From contig JAGLQM010000001.1 in assembly GCA_023136815.1 (NCBI GenBank), positions 1 to 19,029 of the forward strand: a stretch of 19,029 nucleotides of DNA, read 5' to 3'. Both the position numbers and the translations under genes were made by a program. Every line of letters starts with the position of its first letter. The stretch's first letter is position 1. Source of the DNA: Thermoplasmata archaeon (GTDB lineage Archaea > Thermoplasmatota > Thermoplasmata > SG8-5). The notes beneath the pieces were generated by a model, which was given only the letters and a program-made list of their open reading frames with translations, was not told the DNA's origin and ran no database searches. Shown piece after piece: positions 1-6,759 of this stretch.

Positions 1-49
1 TTTAATATTTAAGAGTTATCTAAAATATCAGCGAAGGCTGGTAACTATT

Positions 50-481
50 TCATGTAATTTGGGCTCGTAACTCCTTACGAAAAGCTTTATTTGGGCTTAT
101 TTTAATTTTAAAGTCATTTCCAATTAACATAACATTTCCTAAAAAAGTAAAATTATTCTTGGTAATCTCTTTCAATCCAATAGACAAATAACTAAAATTT
201 CTCATTTTGTGATCCTGATTCTTTCTGTATTGCCTGCGAATTTCTCCCACAAGATAGGGGGAGCCTTCATCCATTCGATTATTGAAGCCAATAAAAATAA
301 AACGTTGGTTGGTTAATATCATGCTTCCCATCCATTCGACATGTTCCAAGGCTCCGCCTTCCGGATATATCCTACCCAAAAAAGTCGAGAGAGCAGTTTC
401 TCCTTGAAATAAAAGTGGATTTCCGTTTATATCATGAATTTTTCCTAATCCATCTCCAGTTCCCCCTTCCATCTCATCCAC
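50..481 (-). CDS. Small PH/GRAM-like domain protein, start uncertain
   Basis: A 143-aa protein read from a GTG codon. Residues about 50-140 look like a bacterial/archaeal PH-like (GRAM-type) fold: a strand with 'MILTNQRFIFIG', then alternating hydrophobic strands and a final basic helix. This family is poorly defined functionally; some members bind membranes or proteins. No membrane segment or signal peptide is visible. The frame stays open upstream of the GTG to a stop at 521-523 but has no ATG or TTG there. That upstream part reads as a Gly-rich stretch with spacing loosely like a cold-shock domain, so the 5' end may be damaged or the start non-standard. It runs divergently from the Bro-N gene next door. 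The reading frame is moderately sure, the fold assignment tentative, and the function unknown. Confidence 0.55.
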   Translation of the reverse strand: MDEMEGGTGDGLGKIHDINGNPLLFQGETALSTFLGRIYPEGGALEHVEWMGSMILTNQRFIFIGFNNRMDEGSPYLVGEIRRQYRKNQDHKMRNFSYLSIGLKEITKNNFTFLGNVMLIGNDFKIKISPNKAFRKELRAQIT

Positions 482-597
482 CTGCCCAGTAATTTGGCCT
501 TCGGCATAAAACCCTTTCCTTCAACCTGAATTAGATTCAGCACATCATGCCCCGTCTGAGTGGTTGCTACAACACTTTCGCCAACCCCCCATAAGAC

Positions 598-603
598 TTT
601 AAG
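598..603 (+). promoter_or_regulatory. Possible TATA box for the Bro-N gene
   Basis: TTTAAG centred about 29 bp upstream of the ATG at 629. This is the spacing expected for a leaderless archaeal transcript and favours 629 as the start. The box is short and weak. Confidence 0.35.
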
Positions 604-628
604 AACCAAAACTCACATATTCTTTTCA

Positions 629-1480
629 ATGAAAGAAGAAATGGCCGAGGAAAAAGCTCTGGTGGTATTCGAAGGCAAGGGAATTCGCAGAATTTGGCAT
701 GAAGGGGAATGGTATTTTTCAGTAGTGGATGTTGTTGGAGCATTGACGGAGAGTCCGACACCAAGACAATATTGGGGTAAAGTGAAAGACAGAGAGTTTA
801 CTGGCCTTGAACTGTCCCCAATTTGGGTACAATTGAAATTGGAGGCACAGGACGGTAAATTAAGATTGACAGACTGCGCAAATACTAAATCACTTTTCAG
901 AATAATTCAGTCTATCCCATCCAAGACGGCTGAACCTTTCAAGCAATGGTTGGCACAGGTCGGTTATGAACGGGTGGAGGAAATTCAGAACCCAGAACTG
1001 GCGCAAAAGCGCATGAAGGAACTGTACCGGGCCAAGTGATATTCTGATAACTGGATTGAGAAAAGAGTAAGGGGAATAGTAATCCGTGATGAATTGACAG
1101 AAGAGTGGCAGAACAGAGGCGTAAAAACACCCATAGAATATGCAATACTGACTGCCGAAATCTCGAAGGCCACATTTGGGCTGACTCCAAAGGAATACAG
1201 GCAGTTGAAAGGACTGAAAAAAGAAAATCTAAGAGACCATATGGATGATCTGGAATTAATATTCTCAATGCTTGGAGAAAGGGTTACTACTGAAATTACA
1301 AGAACCAAAAATTCACAGGGTTATTCCGAATGCGAGGATGCGGCACACAGGGGAGGCCAGGTAGCTAGAAACGCCAGAAAGGATGCTGAGAGCGAAATCG
1401 GCAGGAGCATAGTTTCCGAAGAAAATTATCTTCAAGTTCCTGAGAAAAAGGCAAAGCAGATTGCCAAAAAAACAAAATAA
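629..1480 (+). pseudogene. Bro-N / antirepressor-family protein interrupted by an in-frame TGA
   Basis: Two consecutive reading stretches lie in the same frame: 629-1039 and 1040-1480. They are separated only by the TGA at 1037-1039. The N-terminal part has the Bro-N signature (a 'VVFEGK' strand, 'FSVVDVVGALT', 'SPTPRQYWGKVK', 'FRIIQSIPS', 'AEPFKQWLA'). After the stop the same family continues without a gap ('SDNWIEKRV', 'IRDELTEEW', 'AILTAEISKATFG', 'ENLRDHMDDLELIF'). As I recall the family, this spot holds a Gly between 'YRAK' and 'YSD', so one GGA-to-TGA change would explain the stop. Bro-N proteins are DNA-binding and spread with viruses and mobile elements. The gene is recently broken, a sequencing error, or read through. 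The lack of any other disruption implies that the loss is young. The ATG at 641 is an alternative start. Confidence 0.85.
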
Positions 1481-1799
1481 TATAATGACCAATAATCTCA
1501 AAGTGTCTGAATTAGCATTGGACGGCACCTGACTTGTTGAACGCAGCCAGTATTTTTCTACAAGCGTTCGACCACGGCATGGTATCTAATTCAGGCTAAA
1601 TCTAATGTCGTACTGCTCGCAGCATTTTGATGACAATGGTTGGGTTCGATATCAAACTACAATCATATTGAGAACCCGACATGATTGAGCAATATCCAGC
1701 AAACACAATCAAAAGTTCCGTAATCTCGTAATCAGCAATCTATAAACAAAGAGATTATGGCTGAATACTTATTTATATGCTGGCAATAATGACACGGCA
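1481..1799. other. Gene-free stretch with inverted repeats, upstream of the isoprenoid operon
   Basis: No credible coding frame was found. It holds an inverted repeat pair CTGAATTAG (1507-1515) / CTAATTCAG (1586-1594), and a hairpin-capable pair GTTGGGTTC (1639-1647) / GAACCCGAC (1672-1680) that pairs fully if one G-U is allowed. A weaker TTTGAT (1626-1631) / ATCAAA (1651-1656) pair is also present. The right end carries the promoter of the IPK gene. Together with the broken Bro-N gene this looks like decayed accessory DNA. Confidence 0.5.
1772..1779 (+). promoter_or_regulatory. TATA box of the isoprenoid operon
   Basis: TTTATATG is centred about 25 bp before the ATG at 1800. This places the transcription start at or next to the start codon, implying a leaderless first gene. 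No Shine-Dalgarno sequence precedes this ATG. Confidence 0.6.
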
Positions 1800-2564
1800 A
1801 TGATACTGATAAAACTGGGTGGAAGTGTAGTTACTGACAAGAGCAAGGAAACAACTGCCAGGCATGATGTTATTGAAAGACTGGCGCAGGAAATTGCTTC
1901 AGTACCCGGAAAAAAAATTATGGTTCATGGCGGAGGTTCTTTCGGCCACATCAAGGCAAAGGAGCATAATTTACATTTAGGATTTACAGATGAGAGCCAG
2001 CGTGACGGTGTTTGCACGGTTCAGAAGGATATGCGCCTTCTTAATCGAATAATTGAGGACGGCTTTCATAAAGCAAATGTTCCGGTGGCTTCGGTTCCGG
2101 CAGGGGCCATAACTGTATTCGACAATGGTGAACTTGTGAAATTTCCTTCAGATGTATTTGCGCATTACCTGGATATTGACATTACGCCCATAACCTTCGG
2201 TGATGTTGTGGTTGACAAGACCAAGGGAATTGCCATCTGTTCTGGTGATGATATAATGCTGAAACTGGCCAGGGACCTGAAAGTAGAAAGATGCATTTTC
2301 GTTACAAAAGTTGATGGTGTATTCGCCAGCTTCCCGGCTGCTGATGGCGAAGCACCGCTAAAAACAATTCAACCAGGTCAGGAGATTAATTTCACAGTTG
2401 AGGATGCTGATGTAACTGGCAGCATGCAGCGTAAACTTGACCTGATGTTTGAAATTGCCAAGCTTGGATGCAAGGTCGAGGTTATCAATGGCCTGGTTCC
2501 GGGAAGGCTAGCCAGTGCTTTAAAGAATGAAGATTATTTGGGTACGGAGATTAAAGGTGAGTGA
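1800..2564 (+). CDS. Isopentenyl phosphate kinase
   Basis: A 254-aa amino-acid-kinase-fold enzyme that phosphorylates isopentenyl phosphate with ATP to isopentenyl diphosphate, the last step of the archaeal alternative mevalonate pathway; cytosolic. Visible hallmarks: N-terminal 'ILIKLGGS' with K5 and the G7-G8-S9 loop; 'GGGSFGH' at 44-50 ending in H50, the IPK-specific catalytic histidine that separates this family from other amino-acid kinases; 'SGDD' at 148-151; and the nucleotide-site 'TGSM..K' at 206-212. Length is normal for the family. It is the first gene of a three-gene operon, ending in a TGA that directly abuts the ATG of the isomerase. Leaderless start. The assignment is firm. Confidence 0.93.
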   Translation: MILIKLGGSVVTDKSKETTARHDVIERLAQEIASVPGKKIMVHGGGSFGHIKAKEHNLHLGFTDESQRDGVCTVQKDMRLLNRIIEDGFHKANVPVASVPAGAITVFDNGELVKFPSDVFAHYLDIDITPITFGDVVVDKTKGIAICSGDDIMLKLARDLKVERCIFVTKVDGVFASFPAADGEAPLKTIQPGQEINFTVEDADVTGSMQRKLDLMFEIAKLGCKVEVINGLVPGRLASALKNEDYLGTEIKGE

Positions 2565-3626
2565 ATGGTGTTTGAGAGAAAAGCAGATCATATTGATATT
2601 TGTCTGAATAAGGATGTGAATTCAAAGAAAAATTACTGGAGCGATGTGCATTTGCTTCACAAAGCACTTCCAGAGATAGATATGCATGAAATTGATTGCT
2701 CTATCGAATTATTCGAAAAAACACTGGCTGCTCCGATTGTGATTTCAGCCATAACCGGTGGATTCAACGGCGCAGAAAAAATTAACCGCAATCTGGCAGA
2801 GGGCGCAGCAAGGGTCGGCGTGGGCCTTGGGCTGGGCAGTCAGAGGGCTGCTGTCGAACATCCCGAACTCGCTCCAACCTACGAATGCATTAAAGATTAT
2901 GATGTGCCGCTGGTAATTGGTAATATTGGGGCACCCCAGCTCATTGCCCAGGATAAGCATCAGGCATTCGGAATTGAGGGATGCAAAAAGGCAATGGAAA
3001 TGATTGATGCAGATATACTGGCTATCCACATGAATTATCTTCAGGAGATAGTTCAGCCCGAAGGTGACACAAATGCCCATGGTTGTTTGGATGCCATTGG
3101 CGAAATTGCCAAGGAGATTCCTGTGCTGGCCAAGGAGACTGGGGCTGGCATCTACCGTGATGTTGCTCAGGATTTGAGAGTTAAAGGCGTAAAAGGATTT
3201 GACATAGGAGGCATGGGAGGAACAAGTTTTGCTGCTGTGGAATACCACCGGGCAATGGCCAAGAATGAAGAGATACTGGCACGCCTGGGTGAGATCTTCT
3301 GGGACTGGGGCATACCTACCCCATTATCCATTCTGGAGGCGGATGTTGGCCTTCCAATTATTGCCACAGGAGGCCTGAACACCGGCCTGGATGCTGCAAA
3401 GGCAATTGCACTTGGGGCAATGGCTGGCGGTTATTCACGAAAATTATTGGCACCGGCAATGGAGAGTGCCGATGCTGTTGAGAAGGAATTAAATATGCTG
3501 GTTGCAGAACTAAAAGTAGCCATGTTCCTGTTAGGTGCCAGAGATATTGATGCATTACAAAATACCCCGGCAATAGTGACTGGGCATTTATCAGAATGGC
3601 TCAATGCCATGGAACCGGAGGAGTAA
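2565..3626 (+). CDS. fni: Type 2 isopentenyl-diphosphate delta-isomerase (FMN-dependent)
   Basis: A 353-aa TIM-barrel flavoenzyme interconverting IPP and DMAPP; it needs FMN, reduced nicotinamide and Mg2+. Family landmarks: 'RKADHI' at 5-10, 'ITGG' at 63-66, 'GLGSQRAA' at 89-96, 'QPEGD' at 164-168 (active-site Gln and metal-binding Glu), 'KETGAG' at 190-195, 'GGMGGTSF' at 215-222, and the FMN-phosphate loop 'ATGGLNTGLDAAKA' at 267-280. The usual 'SGAGGTS' reads 'GGMGGTS', a mild variation. The ATG follows the IPK stop with zero spacing, so the two are probably translationally coupled. With the kinase before it and the prenyl synthase after it, it makes the DMAPP primer for chain elongation. 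Firm assignment. Confidence 0.93.
   Translation: MVFERKADHIDICLNKDVNSKKNYWSDVHLLHKALPEIDMHEIDCSIELFEKTLAAPIVISAITGGFNGAEKINRNLAEGAARVGVGLGLGSQRAAVEHPELAPTYECIKDYDVPLVIGNIGAPQLIAQDKHQAFGIEGCKKAMEMIDADILAIHMNYLQEIVQPEGDTNAHGCLDAIGEIAKEIPVLAKETGAGIYRDVAQDLRVKGVKGFDIGGMGGTSFAAVEYHRAMAKNEEILARLGEIFWDWGIPTPLSILEADVGLPIIATGGLNTGLDAAKAIALGAMAGGYSRKLLAPAMESADAVEKELNMLVAELKVAMFLLGARDIDALQNTPAIVTGHLSEWLNAMEPEE
3617..3623 (+). promoter_or_regulatory. Shine-Dalgarno site fixing the prenyl synthase start
   Basis: GGAGGAG ends four bases before the ATG at 3628 and overlaps the end of the isomerase gene. It argues against the in-frame ATG at 3604, which would overlap the isomerase by 23 bases with no ribosome site. 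Confidence 0.7.
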
Positions 3627-3627
3627 G

Positions 3628-4701
3628 ATGGGACCGACTTACGATACTGTTAATGGCGAGACAAAGGAAAGCCTATTTCTGGAATTTCTAGCCAATAACC
3701 GCCAACCTGTTAAAGATGAAATTTTTGGATTTCTACCAAGTCAGGAAGAAATTGCCAGTAAAAAATTTGGGCTGGACAAGCACTGGGAAATGGTCATTGA
3801 TTATCCAAAAAGAGGTGGAAAATATGTGCGCCCAGGTTTATTATTATTATCATGCCAAGCAAGTGGGGAGGATCTTTCCAAAGCCCTGACCACTGCAGCA
3901 GCAATGGAAGTTTCAGAAGACTGGCTGCTAATACATGACGATTTTGAAGACAAAAGCCTGGAACGAAGGGGCAGTCCGACCTTGCAAATACTTCATGGTG
4001 ATGAACTGGCTGTGAATGCTGGCGATCATCTGCACCTCATAATGTGGAAAATTCTCCTGGCCAATTATGAAGGGCTTGGGTGTGAGCTATCATGCCTTGT
4101 GGCTGAGAATATGGAAAAATTTCTACAGACCACTTGCGAAGGCCAGTATCTGGAATTAAGCTGGACCAAATCCGGAAGAGTAGTTTCTGAAGAAGAGTAT
4201 TATGAAATGGTGGATAGAAAAACTGGCTGGTACACAATCATTGGCCCATTACAACTTGGCGCGCTTATTGCAGGAAATGATGCTGCCATTGAACCACTGA
4301 TCAAGTTTGGCTATAATCTTGGACGGGCATTCCAGATACATGATGACTGGCTCAATGTATTTTCAGAAAAAACAGGAAAGGAGTTAGGCGGTGACATTCT
4401 CGAAGGAAAACGCACTCTTTTACTTATTCATCTAATTAAGAAGCTGGAAGAAGCTGGCGATACTGAAAATCTTGAATATGTTCACAATGTGTTCAAAATC
4501 ACAAGAGAAGAAAAGAGCCAGGCAGATGTTGACAGAATAATCGCACTATACAAAAAACATGGATGTAAAGAATGGGTAAGAGACCAGGCAAAATATTTTT
4601 CTCAACACGCACTGGTATACCTTGATGATGTACCATATTCTGATTCTGGAAAAGAAATTCTAAAAGATGCTGTTGATTTTATTGTGAATCGGGAACTCTA
4701 A
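3628..4701 (+). CDS. Polyprenyl (geranylgeranyl/farnesyl) diphosphate synthase
   Basis: A 357-aa all-helical trans-prenyltransferase condensing IPP onto allylic diphosphates to make the C15/C20 precursor of archaeal ether lipids. The first Asp-rich motif is DDFED at 104-108, followed by 'ERRG'; 'GRAFQIHDD' runs up to the second motif. The second motif is DDWLN (239-243), with Asn in place of the usual final Asp. 'GGDILEGKRT' at 254-263 provides the conserved Lys. The fifth residue before the first motif is Trp99; in archaeal short-chain synthases a bulky residue here limits product length, so C20 or shorter is likely (inference). 'GGKYVRP' at 63-69 stands for the usual GGKRxRP. It is last in the operon and converges on radB with a 24-bp gap. 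The family is firm, the chain length inferred. Confidence 0.88.
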   Translation: MGPTYDTVNGETKESLFLEFLANNRQPVKDEIFGFLPSQEEIASKKFGLDKHWEMVIDYPKRGGKYVRPGLLLLSCQASGEDLSKALTTAAAMEVSEDWLLIHDDFEDKSLERRGSPTLQILHGDELAVNAGDHLHLIMWKILLANYEGLGCELSCLVAENMEKFLQTTCEGQYLELSWTKSGRVVSEEEYYEMVDRKTGWYTIIGPLQLGALIAGNDAAIEPLIKFGYNLGRAFQIHDDWLNVFSEKTGKELGGDILEGKRTLLLIHLIKKLEEAGDTENLEYVHNVFKITREEKSQADVDRIIALYKKHGCKEWVRDQAKYFSQHALVYLDDVPYSDSGKEILKDAVDFIVNREL

Positions 4702-4725
4702 ACACATAGCCATAATGGTTGATTA

Positions 4726-5403
4726 TTATCGACATTCTATACCATTCCTCGTCAACCAAAATTCCGCGCGCTCACCCTCGGCCAGACTTCTGTGTTTCAT
4801 CAAAATGGCAATCCGGCGGCCCGGAATATCTTCATCTCTCACTAGATAAATTATCACCTTGGCATTGTGTCGAAGAACATGACCGCCCAGTGGCTTGAAA
4901 ATGCCTTTGTCAATGTCAGTATAAACCTGACTGGTTAGCAGAACCGGAATAATCCGGCGGCGGCAGAGTTTCAGGAGGCCAGTTATCTGGCCGATAAATG
5001 ATTTGCGCTCTGATTTCTCCAGATCCTTGGCCAGTTCAACCCGATAATGGCCTGTCGCCGAGTCCAGAATTACAAGTCCGATATCATCATTTTTCAGAGC
5101 CAATGTCACTGCCTTGTTCACTATAGCATCCTGCTCTTCAAAATCATATGGCTCGAATATCAACAGATCTTTCACCATTGATTCATAATCATCACCAAAA
5201 ATTTGCTGAATTCGGTCCATGGAAAGCCCTTCTGAATCAATATAAATGACCTTTTTTCCTGACTGGATAATGGCCTTGGCCAGCTGAAGGCACATATTTG
5301 TCTTGCCACTTCCTGCCTCACCGTAAATCTCGGTTATGGCACCGGCCTCGAATCCGCCTCCCAGGAGCTGGTCAATGCAATGAACTTGAACAGGTACTTT
5401 CAT
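4726..5403 (-). CDS. radB: DNA repair and recombination protein RadB
   Basis: A 225-aa RecA-fold protein, a paralogue of RadA lacking its N-terminal domain. Walker A 'GEAGSGKT' is at 28-35, Walker B 'LVILDS' at 110-115, and 'LLTSQVYTD' and 'GIFKPLGGHVLRH' follow in the usual order. It is thought to modulate RadA filaments and Holliday-junction resolution in Euryarchaeota. I chose the ATG at 5403 because family members begin a few residues before the 'CIDQLLGGGFE' segment. A GTG at 5433 would add ten residues. The distal end converges with the prenyl synthase. Upstream lies the GPN GTPase in the same direction, with two tandem hairpins in the 107-bp gap that may separate or modulate the two transcripts. 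Firm assignment. Confidence 0.92.
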   Translation of the reverse strand: MKVPVQVHCIDQLLGGGFEAGAITEIYGEAGSGKTNMCLQLAKAIIQSGKKVIYIDSEGLSMDRIQQIFGDDYESMVKDLLIFEPYDFEEQDAIVNKAVTLALKNDDIGLVILDSATGHYRVELAKDLEKSERKSFIGQITGLLKLCRRRIIPVLLTSQVYTDIDKGIFKPLGGHVLRHNAKVIIYLVRDEDIPGRRIAILMKHRSLAEGERAEFWLTRNGIECR

Positions 5404-5468
5404 GATTTCATGCCTGGAAAGGTGGACTGCCACATAAAGTTGATTATGCGATTAATCTGGGCGCAAAG

Positions 5469-5525
5469 CTTCGTTCAGTCTCAATCTGAACGAAAAACTT
5501 CGTTCGATCCTAATCCGGACGAAGA
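5469..5525. repeat. Tandem hairpin repeat between the GPN GTPase gene and radB
   Basis: Two 29-bp units (5469-5497, 5498-5526) are 21/29 identical, and nearly all differences are transitions. Each forms a hairpin. Unit 1 has a perfect 9-bp stem, TTCGTTCAG (5470-5478) with CTGAACGAA (5486-5494). Unit 2 pairs CTTCGTTCG (5498-5506) with CGGACGAAG (5516-5524), allowing one G-U. One stem pair changes from A-T to G-C between copies. Unit 2 includes the stop codon of the GPN gene. Confidence 0.75.
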
Positions 5526-6280
5526 TCCTCGCCACCATAGAAATACTGCTGAATTGTATTGTACAAATCCTCGATACCAAACATTTCATGACTGGAAACC
5601 AGCTTTGGAATCTTCAGGGCTCCAAGGCTCTCCATGGCCCTGAGGAACTCGGTTGCCGAAACAGCATGCATGTTCATTCCCCCCTGGTCCAGGGCATCCT
5701 GAAGCCTATATGAATCACTGGCCATTTCTAATATTTCCTGGGTTTCATCCACCTCAAGCAAATCAACTTTGCTCAGAACAATGTCCATAGGTGCGTCAAA
5801 TCGGAACTGGATTGACGATGAAAGCATGAGCAAGGAAACAAGACCCACCGGCTTTTTGGCAACAGCCGGGTCCAGCACGAAAAATATGACATTACGTTGA
5901 GAGGAAAATGCGTTCATGAATACGGAACTTGCCTCTCTAAAGGCAAATAACTCTATCTGGCCTGGTGTGTCTATAAGCACATAATCGGCCCTGAATTCCT
6001 CAATTACAGTGGCAATTTCCGGAAACTGGATTGCCGCAATATCGGCGCAGGCAATCTGAGCCCCATTTGGTCCCAGGCCCTGTTCGGCCATTACTTGCGG
6101 CACTGAAACCCAGTCACGAATATCAACATCCGGCGTATAGCCGAGTTCATCCACTCCAGGGTCAAGGTTCACTGTTATGGCGTTCAGTCCACGCTCGTCC
6201 ATCCAGAGCTTGAATGCTTGCGTTAGTGTGCTCTTACCCGAGCCAGCAGTTCCTACGAAATATATTCTTACGGGGTCCAT
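5510..6280 (-). CDS. GPN-loop GTPase (XAB1/Npa3 family)
   Basis: A 256-aa P-loop GTPase. Walker A 'GTAGSGKST' is at 10-18, the diagnostic Gly-Pro-Asn insertion loop at 70-72 within 'GLGPNGA', the 'DTPGQ' switch at 104-108, and 'SKVD' at 170-173 for base recognition. Archaeal members form homodimers; eukaryotic relatives take part in RNA polymerase II assembly and nuclear import, and the archaeal role is not settled. Length is normal. A GGAAGTGA-like ribosome site lies just upstream of the ATG. The C-terminal codons overlap the second copy of the tandem hairpin repeat, and the gene ends with TAG. It is codirectional with radB and may be cotranscribed with it. Confidence 0.9.
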   Translation of the reverse strand: MDPVRIYFVGTAGSGKSTLTQAFKLWMDERGLNAITVNLDPGVDELGYTPDVDIRDWVSVPQVMAEQGLGPNGAQIACADIAAIQFPEIATVIEEFRADYVLIDTPGQIELFAFREASSVFMNAFSSQRNVIFFVLDPAVAKKPVGLVSLLMLSSSIQFRFDAPMDIVLSKVDLLEVDETQEILEMASDSYRLQDALDQGGMNMHAVSATEFLRAMESLGALKIPKLVSSHEMFGIEDLYNTIQQYFYGGEDLRPD

Positions 6281-6373
6281 GAGGTCACTTCCAGGTGCTC
6301 CAAGATGGATTCAGGTAATAATGTTTTGCCGGAATAACGGCAGTGGTGTTTTCTGTGTTTTTGTGTGGTGGGA

Positions 6374-6382
6374 GTATTTAAT
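6374..6382 (+). promoter_or_regulatory. Possible TATA box of a short transcript
   Basis: GTATTTAAT would start a plus-strand transcript near 6400, just ahead of a cluster of hairpins and a short reading frame. No downstream known gene on this strand needs it. Weak evidence by itself. Confidence 0.3.
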
Positions 6383-6388
6383 CATTCT

Positions 6389-6589
6389 GTGCCTCCAACT
6401 CGCTTTCTCGTCAGTCCAACTGTTGATAAGTTGGTTCTCAAAAATATTGACACCCGTGCCCCGGGTGTCAAGGAAGTAGGGACGCCTGTGAATAATTTGG
6501 ACATTGTCCGTGAGCATGGCACTTATGTGAAGTGCAAGAAGTGCTGCTCTACATTTGTGATGGCAGCAGGCATCCCTGAAAGTCATTGA
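6389..6589 (+). CDS. Doubtful small ORF with CxxC motif (or structured RNA)
   Basis: A 66-codon frame from a GTG. Its second half reads like protein: 'APGVKEVGTPVNNLDIV', then 'KCKKCCSTFVMAAG' with a CxxC pair, ending in 'IPESH'. Only one metal-binding half is present, so a complete zinc ribbon is not visible. I do not recognise the family. No ribosome site precedes the GTG, and the TATA-like box is too close to it for a leaderless start. The same stretch contains several perfect hairpins (6416-6434, 6447-6471, 6519-6535), so it may be an RNA gene or a gene remnant. The opposite strand also has an open frame, but its product looks random. Confidence 0.3.
   Translation: MPPTRFLVSPTVDKLVLKNIDTRAPGVKEVGTPVNNLDIVREHGTYVKCKKCCSTFVMAAGIPESH
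6447..6471. repeat. Perfect 10-bp hairpin
   Basis: TTGACACCCG (6447-6456) and CGGGTGTCAA (6462-6471) flank a 5-base loop. It is the strongest GC-rich stem in the window and is preceded 12 bases earlier by CCAACT (6416-6421) / AGTTGG (6429-6434). No T-run follows on either strand, so it is not an obvious terminator. Confidence 0.6.
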
Positions 6590-6759
6590 ATGACAGATAA
6601 ATTTAGCAAATGAGGGCTCCCTAACCCTAAACAGATGAATTTCTAATTCATTCAGTATTTGATGAATATTTAGACATCAATTGTCAAGGTTAGGATTTAA
6701 ATGTCAAACTTGGGATAGAAACTAGAAATGGAATGTTTAAATCACGAAACAATTCAAGT
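6590..6759. other. AT-rich gap between the small ORF and nop5
   Basis: No gene seen. It contains CCTAACC (6620-6626) / GGTTAGG (6688-6694), a small TGAATT-TCT-AATTCA palindrome, and AAATGTCAAACTTGGG at 6699-6714, which is 14/16 identical to the half-site at 12100-12115. The segment TCAAGGTTAGGATT (6684-6697) matches the bases just before the purH ATG (13884-13897) at 12/14 positions. Confidence 0.4.

Noticed and set aside
1037..1039. TGA as a selenocysteine codon in the Bro-N gene
   Set aside because: The family has no redox role, the equivalent residue appears to be Gly, and no clear SECIS-like structure was seen. A point mutation is simpler.
1636..1660. tRNA T-arm (GGGTTCGAT)
   Set aside because: No matching T-stem, anticodon arm or acceptor stem can be built around it on this strand.
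2745..3248. Minus-strand 167-codon frame inside the isomerase gene
   Set aside because: A shadow of the strongly supported fni reading frame, with no family features.
5510..5512. TAG read through as pyrrolysine at the end of the GPN gene
   Set aside because: The protein is complete at this point by family length. The 20-odd codons beyond it only read the hairpin repeat. The isomerase gene also ends normally at a TAG.
6447..6471. Intrinsic terminator
   Set aside because: The stem is strong but no T-run follows on either strand, and it sits inside a possible coding frame.
6311..6586. Minus-strand 91-codon frame opposite the small ORF
   Set aside because: Its product has irregular His/Cys/Arg-rich composition without motifs and no ribosome site.
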